The translations under genes and the position numbers were made by a program. From the NCBI RefSeq assembly GCF_902167145.1, contig NC_050105.1:116453898-116517897 (forward strand): a stretch of DNA of 64,000 nt. The letters run 5' to 3'. Each line of letters begins with the position of its first letter. The stretch's first letter is position 1. Positions 23,150-34,758 of the stretch are shown in pieces. Below the pieces are notes generated by a model. It worked only from the letters and a program-made list of their open reading frames with translations. It did not search any database and was not told the DNA's origin. Source of the DNA: Zea mays. Lineage: Eukaryota > Streptophyta > Magnoliopsida > Poales > Poaceae.

Positions 23150-23866
23150 TCGGTAAAGGTGGCGACGCCAGTCTACCTAGACTGGTCCAACAAGCCCATC
23201 ACCTTCGACCAGGGCGACCACCCCGACCGCGTGCCGAGCCCGGGGAAATATCCGCTCGTTGTCGACCCCGTCATCGGCAACATCAGGCTCACCAAGGTCC
23301 TCATGGATGGGGGCAGCAGCCTCAACATCATCTACGCCGAGACCCTCGGGCTCCTGCAGATCGATCTGTCCTCGATCCGGGCAGGCACGGCACCTTTTCA
23401 CGGGATCATCCTCGGGAAACGCGTCCAACCCCTCGGACAACTCGATCTGCCCGTCTGCTTCGGGACTCCCTCCAACTTCCGAAGGGAAACCCTCACGTTC
23501 AATGTGGTCGGGTTCCGAGGAACCTACCACGCAGTGCTGGGGAGACCATGCTACGCCAAGTTCATGGCCGTCCCCAACTACACCTACCTCAAGCTCAAGA
23601 TGCCGGGCACCAACGGGGTCATCACCGTCGGCCCCACGTACCGACACGTGTACGAATGCGACGTGGACTGCGTGGAGTACGCCGAGGCCCTCGCCGAATC
23701 TGAGGCCCTCATCGCCGACATGGAAAGCCTCCCCAAGGAGGTTCCAGATGCGAAGCGCCATGCCGGCAACTTCGAACTAGCAGAGGCGGTTAAATCCGTC
23801 CGTCTCGACCCCGACAACGACACCTCCAAGCAGATCCGGATCGGCTCCGAGCTCGACCCCAAATAG
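23150..23866 (+). pseudogene. Retropepsin region of the Tat element
   Basis: Same phase as gag. The catalytic motif is LMDGGSSLNIIYAETL, with the Asp codon at 23306-23308. A second hallmark, HAVLGRPCYAKFMA, follows about 23529-23570. Plant Tat proteases commonly use DGGSS rather than DSG/DTG. The frame ends at TAG 23864-23866 just before the linker to RT (VLIDFLRANAEVFAWSP). Confidence 0.78.
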
Positions 23867-25140
23867 GAAGCAGTGCTCATCGACTTTCTCCGCGCAAACG
23901 CCGAGGTTTTTGCGTGGAGTCCCTCGGACATGCCGGGCATACCGAGGGAAGTCGCCGAGCACTCACTGGATATCCGAGCTGGAGCCCGACCCGTGAAGCA
24001 GCCTCTGCACCAATTCGACGAAGAAAAGCACAGAGCCATAGGCGAGGAGATCCACAAGCTGATGGCCGCAGGGTTCATCAAAGAGGTATTCCATCCCGAA
24101 TGGCTTGCCAACCCTGTGCTTGTGAGAAAAAAAGGAGGGAAATGGCGGATGTGTGTAGACTACACTGGTCTAAACAAAGCATGTCCAAAGGTTCCCTACC
24201 CTTTGCCTCGCATCGACCAAATCGTGGATTCCACGCTAGGTGCGAAACCCTGTCGTTCCTCGATGCCTACTCAGGGTATCACCAAATCAGGATGAAAGAG
24301 TCCGACCAGCTCACGACTTTTTTCATCATACCTTTTGGCATGTACTGCTACGTCACTATGCCATTTGGTTTGAGGAATGCGGGTGCGACGTACCAAAGGT
24401 GCATGAACCACGTGTTCGGAGAGCACATTGGTCGAACCGTCGAGGCTTACGTCGATGACATCGTAGTCAAGACGAGGAAAGCCTCTGACCTCCTCTCTGA
24501 CCTTGAAACGACATTCAAGTGTCTCAAGGCGAAAGGCGTAAAACTCAACCCCGAGAAGTGCATCTTCGGAGTCCCTCGAGGTATGCTCTTGGGGTTCATC
24601 GTCTCCGAGCGGGGCATCGAGGCCAACCCGGAAAAATCACGGCCATCACCAACATGGGGCTCATCAAGGACTTGAAAGGCGTACAGAGGGTCATGGGATG
24701 CCTTGCGGCCCTGAGCCGCTTCATCTTGCGCCTCGGCAAAAGAGGCCTACCTCTGTACCGCCTCTTAAGAAAGACCGAGTGCTTCACTTGGACCCCCGAG
24801 GCCGAGGAAGCCCTTGGGAACCTAAAGGCGCTCCTTACGAACGCACCCATCTTGGTGCCCCCCGCTGCCAGAGAAGCCCTCTTGATCTACATCGCCGCTA
24901 CCACTCAGGTGGTCAGCGCCGCGATCGTGGTCGTGAGACAAGAAGAAGGGCATGTGTTGCCCGTCTAGAGGCCGGTCTACTTCATCAGTGAGGTACTGTC
25001 CGAGACCAAGATCCGCTACCCACAAATTCAGAAACTACTGTACGCGGTAATTCTGACGCGGCGAAAGTTGCGACACTACTTTGAGTCTCATCCGTTGACT
25101 GTGGTGTCATCCTTCCCCCTGGGGGAGATCATCCAGTGCC
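23867..25140 (+). pseudogene. Reverse transcriptase and RNase H of the Tat element, frameshifted
   Basis: RT begins about 24000 (FDEEKHRAIGEEIHKLMAAG, KWRMCVDYTGLNKACPK). A shift near 24240 moves the frame. The next part has FLDAYSGYHQI, MPFGLRNAGATYQ and the catalytic YVDD at 24448-24459. A second shift near 24633 moves it again. RNase H follows from about 24785 (FTWTPEAEEALGNLK, RPVYFISEVLSETKIRYPQ), with an in-frame TAG at 24966-24968. The catalytic residues seen are intact, but the enzyme cannot be translated as one product. Confidence 0.85.
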
Positions 25141-25289
25141 GAGAGGCCTCGGGTAGGATTGCGAAGTGGGCGGTGGAAATCATGGGCGAGACAATCTCGT
25201 TCGCCCCTCGGAAGGCCATCAAGTCCCAAGCCTTGGCGGACTTTGTGGCTGAATGGGCCGACACCCAGCTCCCGGCAGCTCTGATCCAA

Positions 25290-25685
25290 CCGGAACTCTG
25301 GACCATGTTTTTCGATGGGTCGCTGATGAAAATAGGGGCGGGCGCGGGCCTGCTCTTCATCTCGCCCCTCGGGAAGCACCTCCGCTACGTACTGCGCCTC
25401 CATTTCCTGGCGTCCAACAACGTGGCTGAGTACGAGGCTCTGGTCAACGGGTTGCGCATCGCCCTCGAGCTAGGGGTCCGATGCCTCGACACTCGCAGTG
25501 ACTCGCAGCTTGTCATCGACCAAGTCATGAAGAACTCCCACTGCCGCGACCCAAAGATGGAAGCCTACTATGACGAGGTTCGGCGCCTGGAAGACAAGTT
25601 CTATGGGCTCGAGGTCAACCACGTTGCCCGGCGGTACAACGAGACTGCGGACGAGCTGGCGAAGATAGCTTCGAGGCGAACAGCG
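25290..25685 (+). pseudogene. Second (archaeal-type) RNase H domain
   Basis: WTMFFDGSLMKIGAGAG (Asp at 25314), NNVAEYEALVNGLRIALELG, DSQLVIDQVM and NETADELAKIASRR form a complete RNase H fold with the D-E-D-D pattern, separate from the one beside RT. A second RNase H in this place marks the Tat lineage. It lies in an open frame (25068-26468). Confidence 0.85.
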
Positions 25686-25859
25686 GTTCCCCCGGACGTC
25701 TTCTCCCGAGACCTACATCAACACTCGGTCAAGACCTGCGACACGACCGAGCCTGAGGCACCCTCGGTTCAGCCTGAGGCGCCCTCGGCTCAACCCGAGG
25801 CACCCTTGGCCCCCGAGGGTGAGGCACTGCGCGTCGAGGGAGAGCGGAATGGGGTCACG

Positions 25860-27113
25860 CCTAATCGGAACTGGCAGACCCTGTACCTACAATATCTCCA
25901 CCGAGGAGAGCTGCCCCTCGACCGAGCCGAAGCTCGGCGACTGGCGTGGCGCGCCAAGTCATTCGTCTTGCTGGGTGACGGGAAGGAGCTCTACCACTGC
26001 AGCCCCTCCGGCATCCTCCAGCGATGCATATCCATCGCCGAAGGCCAGGAGCTCTTACAGGAAATACACTCGGGGGCTTGCGGTCACCACGTAGCGCCTC
26101 GAGCCCTTGTTGGAAACGCTTTCCGACAAGGTTTCTACTGGCCGACCGCGGTGGCCGACGCCACTAGAATTGTCCGCACCTGCCAAGGGTGTCAGTTCTA
26201 CGCAAGGCGGACGCACCTACCCGCTCAGGCTCTACAAACAATACCCATCACTTGGCCGTTTGCTGTGTGGGGTTTGGACCTCATCGGTCCCTTGCAGAAG
26301 GCGCCCGGGGGCTATACGCACCTGCTGGTCGTCATCGACAAATTCTCCAAGTGGATCGAAGTCCGACCCCTAAACAGCATCAGGTCCGAACAGGCGGTGG
26401 CATTCTTCACCAACATCATCCATCGCTTTGGGGTCCCGAACTCCATCATCACCGACAACGGCACCTAGTTCACCGGTAGAAAGTTCCTAAACTTCTGCGA
26501 GGATCACCACATCCGGGTGGACTGGGCCGCCGTGGCTCACCCCATGACGAATGGGCAGGTAGAGCATGCCAACGACATGATTCTGCAAGGACTCAAGCCG
26601 AGGATCTACAACGACCTCCACAAGTTCGGCAGGCGATGGATGAAGGAACTCCCTTTAGTGGTCTGGAGCCTGAGGACGACGCCAAGTCGAGCCACGGGTT
26701 TCACACCGTTCCTTCTAGTCTATGGGGCCGAGGCCATCTTGCCCATAGACTTAGAATACGGTTCCCCAAGGACGAGGGCCTATGACGACCGACGCAACCA
26801 GACCAACCGAGAAGACTCACTGGACCAGCTGGAAGAGGCTCGGGACATGACCTTACTACACTCGGCGCGGTATCAGCAGTCCCTGCGACGCTACCCCGCC
26901 CGAGGGGTTCAGTCCCGAGACCTCCAGGTGGGCGACTTGGTGCTTCAACTATGACAAGACGCCCAAGGGCGGCACAAGCTCACGCCTCCTTGGGAAGGGC
27001 CATTCATCATCGCCAAGGTTTTGAAGCCCGGGACATACAAGCTGGCCAATAGTCAAGGCGAGGTCTACAGCAACGCTTGGAACATCCGACATCTACGTCG
27101 TTTCTACCCTTAA
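25860..27113 (+). pseudogene. Integrase of the Tat element
   Basis: The HHCC zinc finger (EIHSGACGHH ... CQGCQF) is at about 26065-26205. The core domain has Asp in VWGLDLIGP and Asp in IITDNGT, with Glu in TNGQVEHAN. In-frame TAG at 26466-26468 falls right after DNGT, and TGA at 26952-26954 follows. The C-terminus ends PWEGPFIIAKVLKPGTYKLA ... RHLRRFYP with TAA at 27111-27113, the usual Tat integrase end. The DDE residues are present but the product is interrupted. Confidence 0.82.
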
Positions 27114-30100
27114 GATGTTTTCAAGCTGTTCATATATCTCGTTCGCATATGAAGTCTAACCATCAAGGAAGGGTCAGCCTTGCCTCGGCAAAGCCCGACC
27201 CTCCCTCGGGGGCTAGAAGGGGCGAACCCCCTCTGCATCAAAATTTTCCTCAAAAAAAGTCTTTCGGCCAAAACATTTTTCGCGTTTTTTGACTACTTCG
27301 ATGGTGGGATCCTGAAAACGACGGAGTACACGTAAGCAGGCAAGGCTGACCGAGCCGAGGGACTCCTACGCCTCCGGGATACGGATACCTCACTCATCAC
27401 CTTCTGCGATAAGTAACTCGCGCTCGGATAAACGGTTCCGCTGACCGAACAAGTCTTAACGCTCGAAGACTCTTCTGCCGAAACAATTTTTCGTGCCATC
27501 TCGACCGTGTCGACAAAAGAATCCTACGAACGAGTAAGAGTACACGTAAGCGGCAAGGCCGTCCGAGCCGAGGGACTCCTACGCCTCCGGGATACGGATA
27601 CCTCACTCATCACCTTCCGCGAGAAGTAACTCACGCTCGGATGAACGATTCTGCCACCGACAAGCAAGTCTTGATACTCGAAATAAGGGGAAAAAGAAAA
27701 GCAGCTTTACAACACGACGACAGTATGTTTGGGCCTCGGCAGCCGCAAAAAACACATGCATACTACAGGCGAACCGATCCTGCAGGCTCAAGTGTCGATG
27801 GGGAGGAAGCAGCAGCACCCTCGGCGTCAACTCCACCTTCGGCGAAGTCCGACCGAGCCTCGGACGGCAACACGGGCGAAGGATCTCCGAGGCCTAGGGG
27901 GCTACACCGAAGAACGACGTCAGCACCACGCCCGGGCCATCGCCGCTAGGGTCTCCTCCAAGAACCCGGCCCGAGCAGACGCCTCGGCCGGCCGCCCCGA
28001 AGCCTCAGCCAGCTGTCCCCCGAGGACACCAGCCCGGCTCATGGCCTCGGCAACCCGACTCCGGTGCCGGTCCTGCCAGTGGACGGCCCGGCCAGGCTCC
28101 GACCGACGAAGCTCCATTTTTCGAGCCAACTTCGCCTCTGTCCGTGCTGACACCGCTACCTCCGGCTCTGGCTCATCGCAGAGCGGCCAAGGGTTTCTTT
28201 GACTAAACAAGTGAAGCCTCGGGCGGCAAGGCCGACCGAGCCGAGGGATTCCTACGCCTCCGGGATACGGATACCTCACTCGTCACCTTCCGCACAGAGC
28301 AACTCACATTTGGTTAAACGGTTCGGCTAGCCGACAGGCGAGTCCCAGTGCTCGAAAATGAGGGAAAAAACATGGTATTACGCCCAAAAGTACCTACATG
28401 TGCAGGCCTCGACAGCCACAATGAACAAACACCGGCACTCAAGGTGCCATTACAAACGGAACTCCGGTTCCACCCCCGCAGATACGAACAACCCCCCACA
28501 TTGGAGGGCCTGCGGGGCGACAAAACCCCTGGTGGCTCACCGACGCCCGCTCCGGTAGCAGCGACAACGACCCCGCTCCAAAGTGGCCAAATAGCAGCAG
28601 CGATGACCTCAGGGCGGACGTTGCTGCGACGAGCTCCTCGCCCACGCCCCCACTCGAGGGGCGAGGACAAGCAGAAGGCCGTAGAGTCGGAGGTCAGTCC
28701 GCGGGTGGCACCGACTATCCCGTCGGCAGAGAAACCTCTTCCGGCTGCCTCGGTGGGAGGTGGCACTAGAAGTAGCACCGGAGCCGCTCAGGCCGGGGAG
28801 CCGGGCACGCGGCAGTTGCCAGCGCCATGAACGGCGAACGCCCTTCCCCCGATCACTGAGGGAAGGAGCGGGCCGCAACCCGCGCGGAGATAGGCCCCAA
28901 CTCGGCGCACTCCCCTCCCCATCATTGATGATGAACATCCTTGAAGCTGAGGGAGGGGCAGAGGCCGCAGCCCGGCTCGCTTCTCCCCACCATCGAACTG
29001 GTGGTCACCGTCTTGGGTGACCACCGGTGAGGGGATGCAGCCGGGCTGCCTGATGAAAATCCTTGAAGCCGAGCGATGGCTGAAAGGTACCAACTTCCAC
29101 GAAGTTGCGTTCCTCCAACAACAGCAAGACGAAAGCGACGCAAGCACTCCCCATCCGGGGGCCCGGGAGGTGGAAGGACGCGACGCATGAGGAAAGTGCG
29201 AAGACATGGTTGCCGTCCAAGGGGGTCACCCTCCTTTTAAAGGCGACTCTCCCCACTTGCGTCCTCAGCCGTCGTGGACTGAGTCTTCTCCAACACGCTC
29301 CAAGGTCCTCCCCCTACGACGCGGGGGCTGGGTCCCACACGTCATGCAAGCTGGCCCAGGACAGAAGGAGCCAAACCGCCACGCGCGGAGCGCACAACGG
29401 CCCAACGGTTACAAGCGTTCCTCCACTATCGCCCGGACCAGCGGGTGAAAGGGCGGACCGCCATGCAGGCGGCATGCAACCGCACCAAGGGGGCGCACCC
29501 TTTCGACTTCGCCGCGTCCAGCTTGGAGGCCCAGGCCCACACGTCATGTAACCGGCGCGCCGGTTACTACGTGCGAGAAACTGCACCGCCACTCGCGCCA
29601 GTCCCGCGCCTCCTCGACTGTGGAACCGGTGCCGCAACTCGAGGCAACCTTGCGTGCGGCTCAGTAGTGCCAACCAGGAACGTCGGTCATGGGCCAGTCA
29701 GCCGCGGGAGAAGGGGCAATGGTCGATACTTTCAAAAATGGGCCGGCTGTAATGGCGATGGCAGGCGGGCGGAAGCAGCAGTCAAGTCGTCTGCAGGCTC
29801 ACGTCCCCTCCTGGGACAGCAAGAGAGCCCTCTCCCACGGCGTGAAGACGACGCGCCCGTGTTCCGTTCCTCGAACGGCTCGCGCACGCACAACGGCTGC
29901 CCTGCGAACCACTCGTCCCGTCGCATTAACTCTGTGGCAGGGCAGGCGGCACCTTTGGCAGGCGAAGCAGGCGACGCTTCACCTTCGCCATAATGACCGC
30001 GTCAAAAAGGTATGCCACGACGTTCGATTTCGTATCCTTTTCCACTTCCTCTTTCTCTCTCTTGCCACAGGGACCGGGAAAGGGGATACTCCGAAAGGGA

Positions 30101-30138
30101 TCCTTCTTCACGAAGGAAACGGGCCCCGAGCCCCCTTA
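27114..30138 (+). other. Long 3' non-coding region of the Tat element with dispersed direct repeats
   Basis: About 3 kb of GC-rich sequence with many short overlapping open frames but no recognised domain. A roughly 47 bp block, CCGAGCCGAGGGA-TCCTACGCCTCCGGGATACGG and following, recurs at 27350, 27563 and 28236. A long region between integrase and the 3' LTR is common in Tat elements. Confidence 0.7.
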
Positions 30139-30446
30139 CTGATCAGAGGTTCGAAGGCTGGCCCCTCGGAAGGGTTCGACAGCCGCCTCAGAGCACTCGG
30201 GCTCCGTGCCCACTACTGATCAGAGGTTCGAAGGCTGGCCCCTCGGAAGGGTTCAACAGCCGCCTCAGGCCACTCGGGCTCCACGCTCACTACTGATCAG
30301 AGGTTCGAAGGCTGGCCCCTCGGAAGGGTTCAACAGCCGCCTCAGGCCACTCGGGCTCCGCGCCCACTACTGATCAGGGGTTCGTAGGCTGGCCCCCGAA
30401 GGGTTCGACAGCCGCCTCAGAGCAAGCAGAGCGAGGGATGACCCTG
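30139..30446 (+). repeat. 77-bp tandem repeat, 4 copies
   Basis: Units beginning CTGATCAGAGGTTCGAAGGC start at 30139, 30216, 30293 and 30370, exactly 77 bp apart. The last unit has small deletions. They lie in the 3' region of the Tat element. Confidence 0.9.
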
Positions 30447-31143
30447 GGTACGTTCGATACATAACCAAGGCTCGGGCTACGCTCCCGAGGTACCCTAGGA
30501 CATTTCCGAGACCAGCAAGAGCGATTTTCGTAACGAAATCCCACCAGAGGGAGGCATCGAGCCCTCGGACCCCATCAAAAGGGGACCGGGTCCGGCGAAT
30601 CACCCGCAGGTACTTTTGGAGCGCGCCTCCGGGCCACTAGCCGACCCCTAACGAATGGGGCACGGGCGTCCACTCGGATTACCCGCTAGCAACTCACTGG
30701 AGACACCATGTTCGACGCCCTCCAAGGGCAACATGGCGCTTTCCCCCTCCTCCTTGCGGAAAGGCAACGCAGGGGCGTATGAAAAAAGCCGAGTCTATCC
30801 TTGACCGTCCTCTCGCTCTGTGCGGAGGCTCGGGGGATGCTCTCGCAAACCCGGCTCCGGCCAAACCGTTGATAGCGTCAACATACCAGCCCGAGAACTT
30901 GGGACTCGACTATGCACCCGGGCTACAGCCAGTTCGCATGAGGGAACAACTAGACCGGCCGAGCCATCGCGAAAGGCATTAAGACCTCGAAGGAGTCAAA
31001 CCACTCCTCCGAGGCCTCGGGGGCTACACCCGGCGGGTGCGCTCGCGTGCACCCACTAGAACAAAATGCAACCGAGAAAGGCCGGTCCCCTTGCAAAAAA
31101 GTGTGAACAAAAGACTCCAAGCGAGTATTAACACTCCCTTCGA
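30447..31143 (+). other. Remainder of the Tat 3' region
   Basis: GC-rich, with phrases such as CTCGGGGGCTAC repeated near 31017 and 31147. No gene is seen. Confidence 0.6.
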
Positions 31144-31157
31144 GGCTCGGGGGCTAC
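31144..31157 (+). promoter_or_regulatory. Polypurine tract of the Tat element
   Basis: GGCTCGGGGGCTAC directly abuts the 3' LTR start TGTCAGGG at 31158. Confidence 0.7.
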
Positions 31158-32606
31158 TGTCAGGGACCATAATTAGGGGTACCCCCAAGACTCCTAATCT
31201 CAGCTGGTAAACCCCATCAGCACAAAGCTGCGAAGGCCTGATGGACGCGATTAAGGTCAAGGCTCAGTCCACTCAAGGGACACGATCTCGCCTCGCCCGA
31301 GCCCAGCCTCGGGCAAAGGCAGCCGACCCCGGAGGATTCACGTCTCGCCCGAGGGTCCCCTCAAGCAACGGACACACCTTCGGCTCGCCCGAGGCCCAGT
31401 CTTCGCAGAGAAGCAACCTTGGCCAGATCGCCACGCCAACCGACCGTATCGCAGGAGCATTTAATGCAAGGATCGCCTGACATCTTATCCTGACGCGCAC
31501 TCCAGTCGACAAGGCCGAAGTGACCGCAGTCACTTCGCCGCTCCACTGATCGACCTGACAGGAATACAGCACCGCCTGCCCTGCTCCGACTGTCGTGCCA
31601 CTCGCTAGAGTGAGGTCGACAGCGGCTAAGTCCAGCCTCGGGCGACATAGGAAGCTCCGCCTCGCCCGACCCCAGGGCTCGGCCCCCGTCTCGGCCTCGG
31701 AAGATGAACTCCGCCTCGCTCGACCCCAGGGCTCGGACTCAACCTCGACTCCGAAAGACGACGAACTCCGCCTCGCCCGACCCCAGGGCTCGGACTCAGC
31801 CTCGGCTCCGAAAGACGACGAACTCCGCCTCGCCCGACCCCAGGGCTCGGACTCGGCCTCGGCTCCGGAAGACGATGGACTCCGCCTCGCCCGACCCCAG
31901 GGCTCGGACTCAACCTCGACCTTGGAGGAATCGCCACCTCGCCCAAACTCGGGTCCGGACTGGCCATGTCGCCAGGGGGGCCATCATTACCCTACCCCTA
32001 GCTAGCTCAGGCTACGGGGAACAAGACCGGCGTCTCATCTGGCTCGCCCCAGTAAACAAGTAATGATGACGCCCCACGTGTTCCATGACGACGGCGGCTC
32101 TCAGCCCCTTACGGAAGCAAGGAGACGTCAACAAGGATTCGACAGCCCCGACAGCTGTACTTCCACAGGGCCCGAGCGCTCCTCCGACGGCCACGACATC
32201 ACATGAACAAGGTGCCACAACCTCTCCGACCGCCACGACGGCATGTACTTAGGGCTCTAGCTCCTCTCTGCTAGACACGTTAGCACACTGCTACACCCCC
32301 ATTGTATACCTGGATCCTCTCCTTACGCCTATAAAAGGAAGGTCCAGGGCTCTCGTACGGAGAGGTTGGCCGCGCGGGAGAACGGGCCGACGCGTAAGGC
32401 CCTCGCTCTCTCTCTCCCACTCCCGCGCGAACGCTTGTAACCCTCTACTGCAAGCGCATCCAGCCGCCCTGGGCGCAGGACAACACGAAGGCCGCGGTTT
32501 CCCCTCGCTGTTCTCCCCCCTTTGTGTCCCATCTCGCGCCGACCCATCTGGGCTGGGACACGCAGCGATAATTTACTCGTCGGTCTAGGGACCCCCCGGG
32601 TCGAAA

Positions 32607-32614
<8 letters not shown>
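31158..32614 (+). repeat. 3' LTR of the Tat element (1457 bp)
   Basis: Matches 8534-9938 along its length, with a fifth 57-bp-type unit that accounts for most of the 52 bp length difference. TATA box at 32330-32336. The end reads CCGATA where the 5' LTR has CCGACA, directly followed by TA repeats. Confidence 0.88.

Positions 32615-32666
<52 letters not shown>
32613..32666. repeat. (TA)n microsatellite at the right edge of the Tat element
   Basis: About 27 TA units. They begin exactly where the expected TATAT target duplication should lie. Confidence 0.92.
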
Positions 32667-32668
<2 letters not shown>

Positions 32669-33087
32669 TTCATCACCATCATAAATCTAGAAGTTGAGGC
32701 GTCCCTCCATATATATATGTAAAGGAGTCATTTCATTGTATTCAAAGTCAATCCATTGTTGAGTATTCAAAGTCAATCCGTTGTTGAGTGTAGCCAAAAT
32801 TATTAAAACAAATCAATATCTATATTACCAAATATATCGACTGAAATATATACTTTTATGGTGCGTCTACCTGGTGCCATACAAATTTGATATCACCTAC
32901 TGTTTACTACAAATTTTTGTCAGGCATAGAATGGTTTGATTTAGGACAAAATATAATATACTTCGTTTAGATTTGGAGTATAACATAGAGCAGCTCCAAG
33001 GGACTTGATATTCCCTACGATGTATTCTGATTTGAAGAATTCAATGCAAAATCGTCTTCCCAGTGGAGCTCGCTCCGCATGATGCTG
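32667..33087. other. Unassigned flank with a 30-bp tandem duplication
   Basis: GTATTCAAAGTCAATCC-TTGTTGA occurs twice in tandem at about 32738-32790. Otherwise AT-rich with no gene seen. Confidence 0.55.
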
Positions 33088-33397
33088 GGCTTGTTTGGTT
33101 CAGTTTTTTTTGACCAGCTTTTCTGAAAATCTGGCTGTGAAGAAAATTTGGCTGTGGAGAGAATCTGAGTATCATTACGATTACGTGTGGAGAAAGATAA
33201 AGTTGTTCATAGGGCTCAGGATATAGAAAGTGACGGATTCCTACTATTATAACGACTCAACCGATTATGTGTTTATGTTGATTTTGAATGGTTTTTGTCC
33301 CAACGAATTTTATAGAAGCTGGCTGAAAAACTGAGCGTTTGGCAGTCCGCAGCAGCTTCTGGTGGCCAGAAGCTGCCAGAAGCCGAAACAAACAGCC
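33088..33397. mobile_element. hAT-like MITE
   Basis: The ends GGGCTTGTTTGGTTCAG and CCGAAACAAACAGCC are inverted relatives. Flanking TGCTG/CGCTG could be a decayed target duplication. The interior has no coding potential. Confidence 0.45.
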
Positions 33398-33900
33398 ACG
33401 CTGTCTCCCGAGCGCCATCGCCCAGGCCTCTGAATGTGGAAAATCTACTTTTTATTTATTTTGCTGTTTTAAGTAATATCCAAGTGACGCAATTCGAAAC
33501 TTTTTGTTTACATGGATCCGTAGAGTTGCATGTTGTGTAGATTGTCTAACATCACTGGCTCCTTTTGTTTTCTCAATCACATTCTCTACGGGCTACGGCT
33601 ACGCTAGCGCCACTAGTGTGCCGCCACATGGATTTGCTTTAGGGACTGCTGCTCGCAGTAAGCCAGGAGGTGCATCGCAGAGGCAAGAGGTGAAACCAAG
33701 CCAAAACAAAAAGGAAAAAGGGGTAAAGAAGCACGACGAGCAAGGCAGATACGAGATTGGCAGGCGTGCAGTAAAAAAAAAAACAAACAAACAGGGGAGG
33801 TAGAAAAAAAAGGGCCTTCCTTCAATCGTGAGGCATTCAATTGCCGGGAGAGGAGACCATGATCGCCCGACGGTGGTGTAGACGCGGGTGGCGCAGTAAA
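33398..33900. other. Unassigned, distal upstream region of the ZPR gene
   Basis: No domain is recognised. The 99-codon plus-strand frame at 33504-33803 is low-complexity at its end (poly-A/Lys) and is not supported as a gene. Confidence 0.4.
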
Positions 33901-33906
33901 GCGACG

Positions 33907-33917
33907 GTAATCATCAC
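33907..33917 (+). promoter_or_regulatory. HD-ZIP III-like binding site upstream of the ZPR gene
   Basis: GTAATCATCAC matches the in-vitro HD-ZIP III consensus GTAAT(G/C)ATTAC at 10 of 11 positions. A second, weaker match (GCCATCATTAC, 9 of 11) is at 34064-34074. Both lie 0.7-0.85 kb before the TATA box. Confidence 0.4.
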
Positions 33918-33944
33918 CACCCCCTGCATTGTAAAAAGAGATAT

Positions 33945-33981
33945 AGAAATAGAGAGAGAGAGAGAGAGGAGAGACTGTAAA
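33945..33981. repeat. GA-rich simple repeat
   Basis: AGAGAGAGAGAGAGAGG and neighbours. Such tracts are common in plant promoters. Confidence 0.7.
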
Positions 33982-34750
33982 AATAAAGAGAGAGTGAAGA
34001 AGAAGAAAAAAGGGGTGAAGAGGTGTGGCGCGTGATGATGAGCGAGGGAGGACCCGGAGCCGAGCCATCATTACGAATCTTGGGCCGGCTGAGGCCCATC
34101 ATCATCATCATTTGAAGCCCCCCTAGCCGTACCCAGCTCGACCTCTTTCTCACTAACCATTCTGGCTCGGCCGGCCACCAGTGTCAAACCACTTGATAAA
34201 AAGTTGTCGACTAGCTAGACTACCTCCCCCCGCTCTAGAAAGTGGACGTGTGTGTGTGCGTGCGGTGGAAGGATGGAGTACAGTCGCCGGCGAGAAGCAG
34301 CGCACGTCGGGGGCCTCTCGAGATCTTGATGGCTTGAATTTCACAAGGAACGGGACAACAATTCCGGCATACTTTCAGCGTGCGGTGGCGCGCACAAGGA
34401 GAGGAGGAGGAAGAAGAAGTGTAGACGCGCGCGGCTGGGGCAGCCAGCAGCAGCGTCACGTGAGGGCAGGCCAGGCAGCCCACCTTGGCACACCCAGGCC
34501 TCATGATTAGCCACCATTTACGCCGCCCTGCCCTGCCCTGCCCTGCCCCCCCTCCTTATACGACCAAGCATCATAGCATCCCCTCTGTCCCTCTGGCTCA
34601 AGTTCAAAGGGGGTCATGAGGAGTGGCAGACTAGCGTCCCCGTCCCCCCCACCTTCTCGTACGTGCGGCGCGCCATGCCATTGCCGAGCGGGTCCGCAAC
34701 CGCCCCCGCGCGTCGCCGCCGAGGCGAGGGAGATCGATCGCGGTCGCGCC

Positions 34751-34758
34751 TATAAATA
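34751..34758 (+). promoter_or_regulatory. TATA box, probable core promoter of the ZPR gene
   Basis: TATAAATA in the context CGCGCCTATAAATAAGCCCC, 593 bp before the start codon. A directly repeated block, AAAAAAGCAGAGCAGTGGAC, occurs at about 34794 and 34820 in the predicted leader. Confidence 0.6.

Larger units (their letters stand above)
8534..32614 (+). mobile_element. Tat-lineage Ty3/gypsy retrotransposon, split by a nested element
   Basis: LTRs 8534-9938 and 31158-32614 share TGTCAGGGACCATAATTAGG at their start. The internal order is PBS, gag, protease, RT, RNase H, a second archaeal-type RNase H, integrase, long 3' region, PPT. The extra RNase H after the first is the hallmark of the plant Tat lineage. 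The TSD is TATAT (8529-8533); on the right it merges into a TA microsatellite. The nested Copia-type insertion at 10237-20884 interrupts gag. Without it the element is about 13.4 kb. Stops and frameshifts inactivate gag-pol. The likely relatives are the maize elements whose LTRs begin TGTCGGGGACCATAATTAGG; the exact family is not fixed here. Confidence 0.9.

Noticed and set aside
27641..30296. Many GC-rich open frames up to 182 codons
   Set aside because: Overlapping in all frames, with repeats and no motif; non-coding 3' region of the Tat element.
33504..33803. 99-codon frame upstream of ZPR
   Set aside because: Ends in low-complexity Lys-rich sequence over a poly-A tract; no domain or conservation visible.
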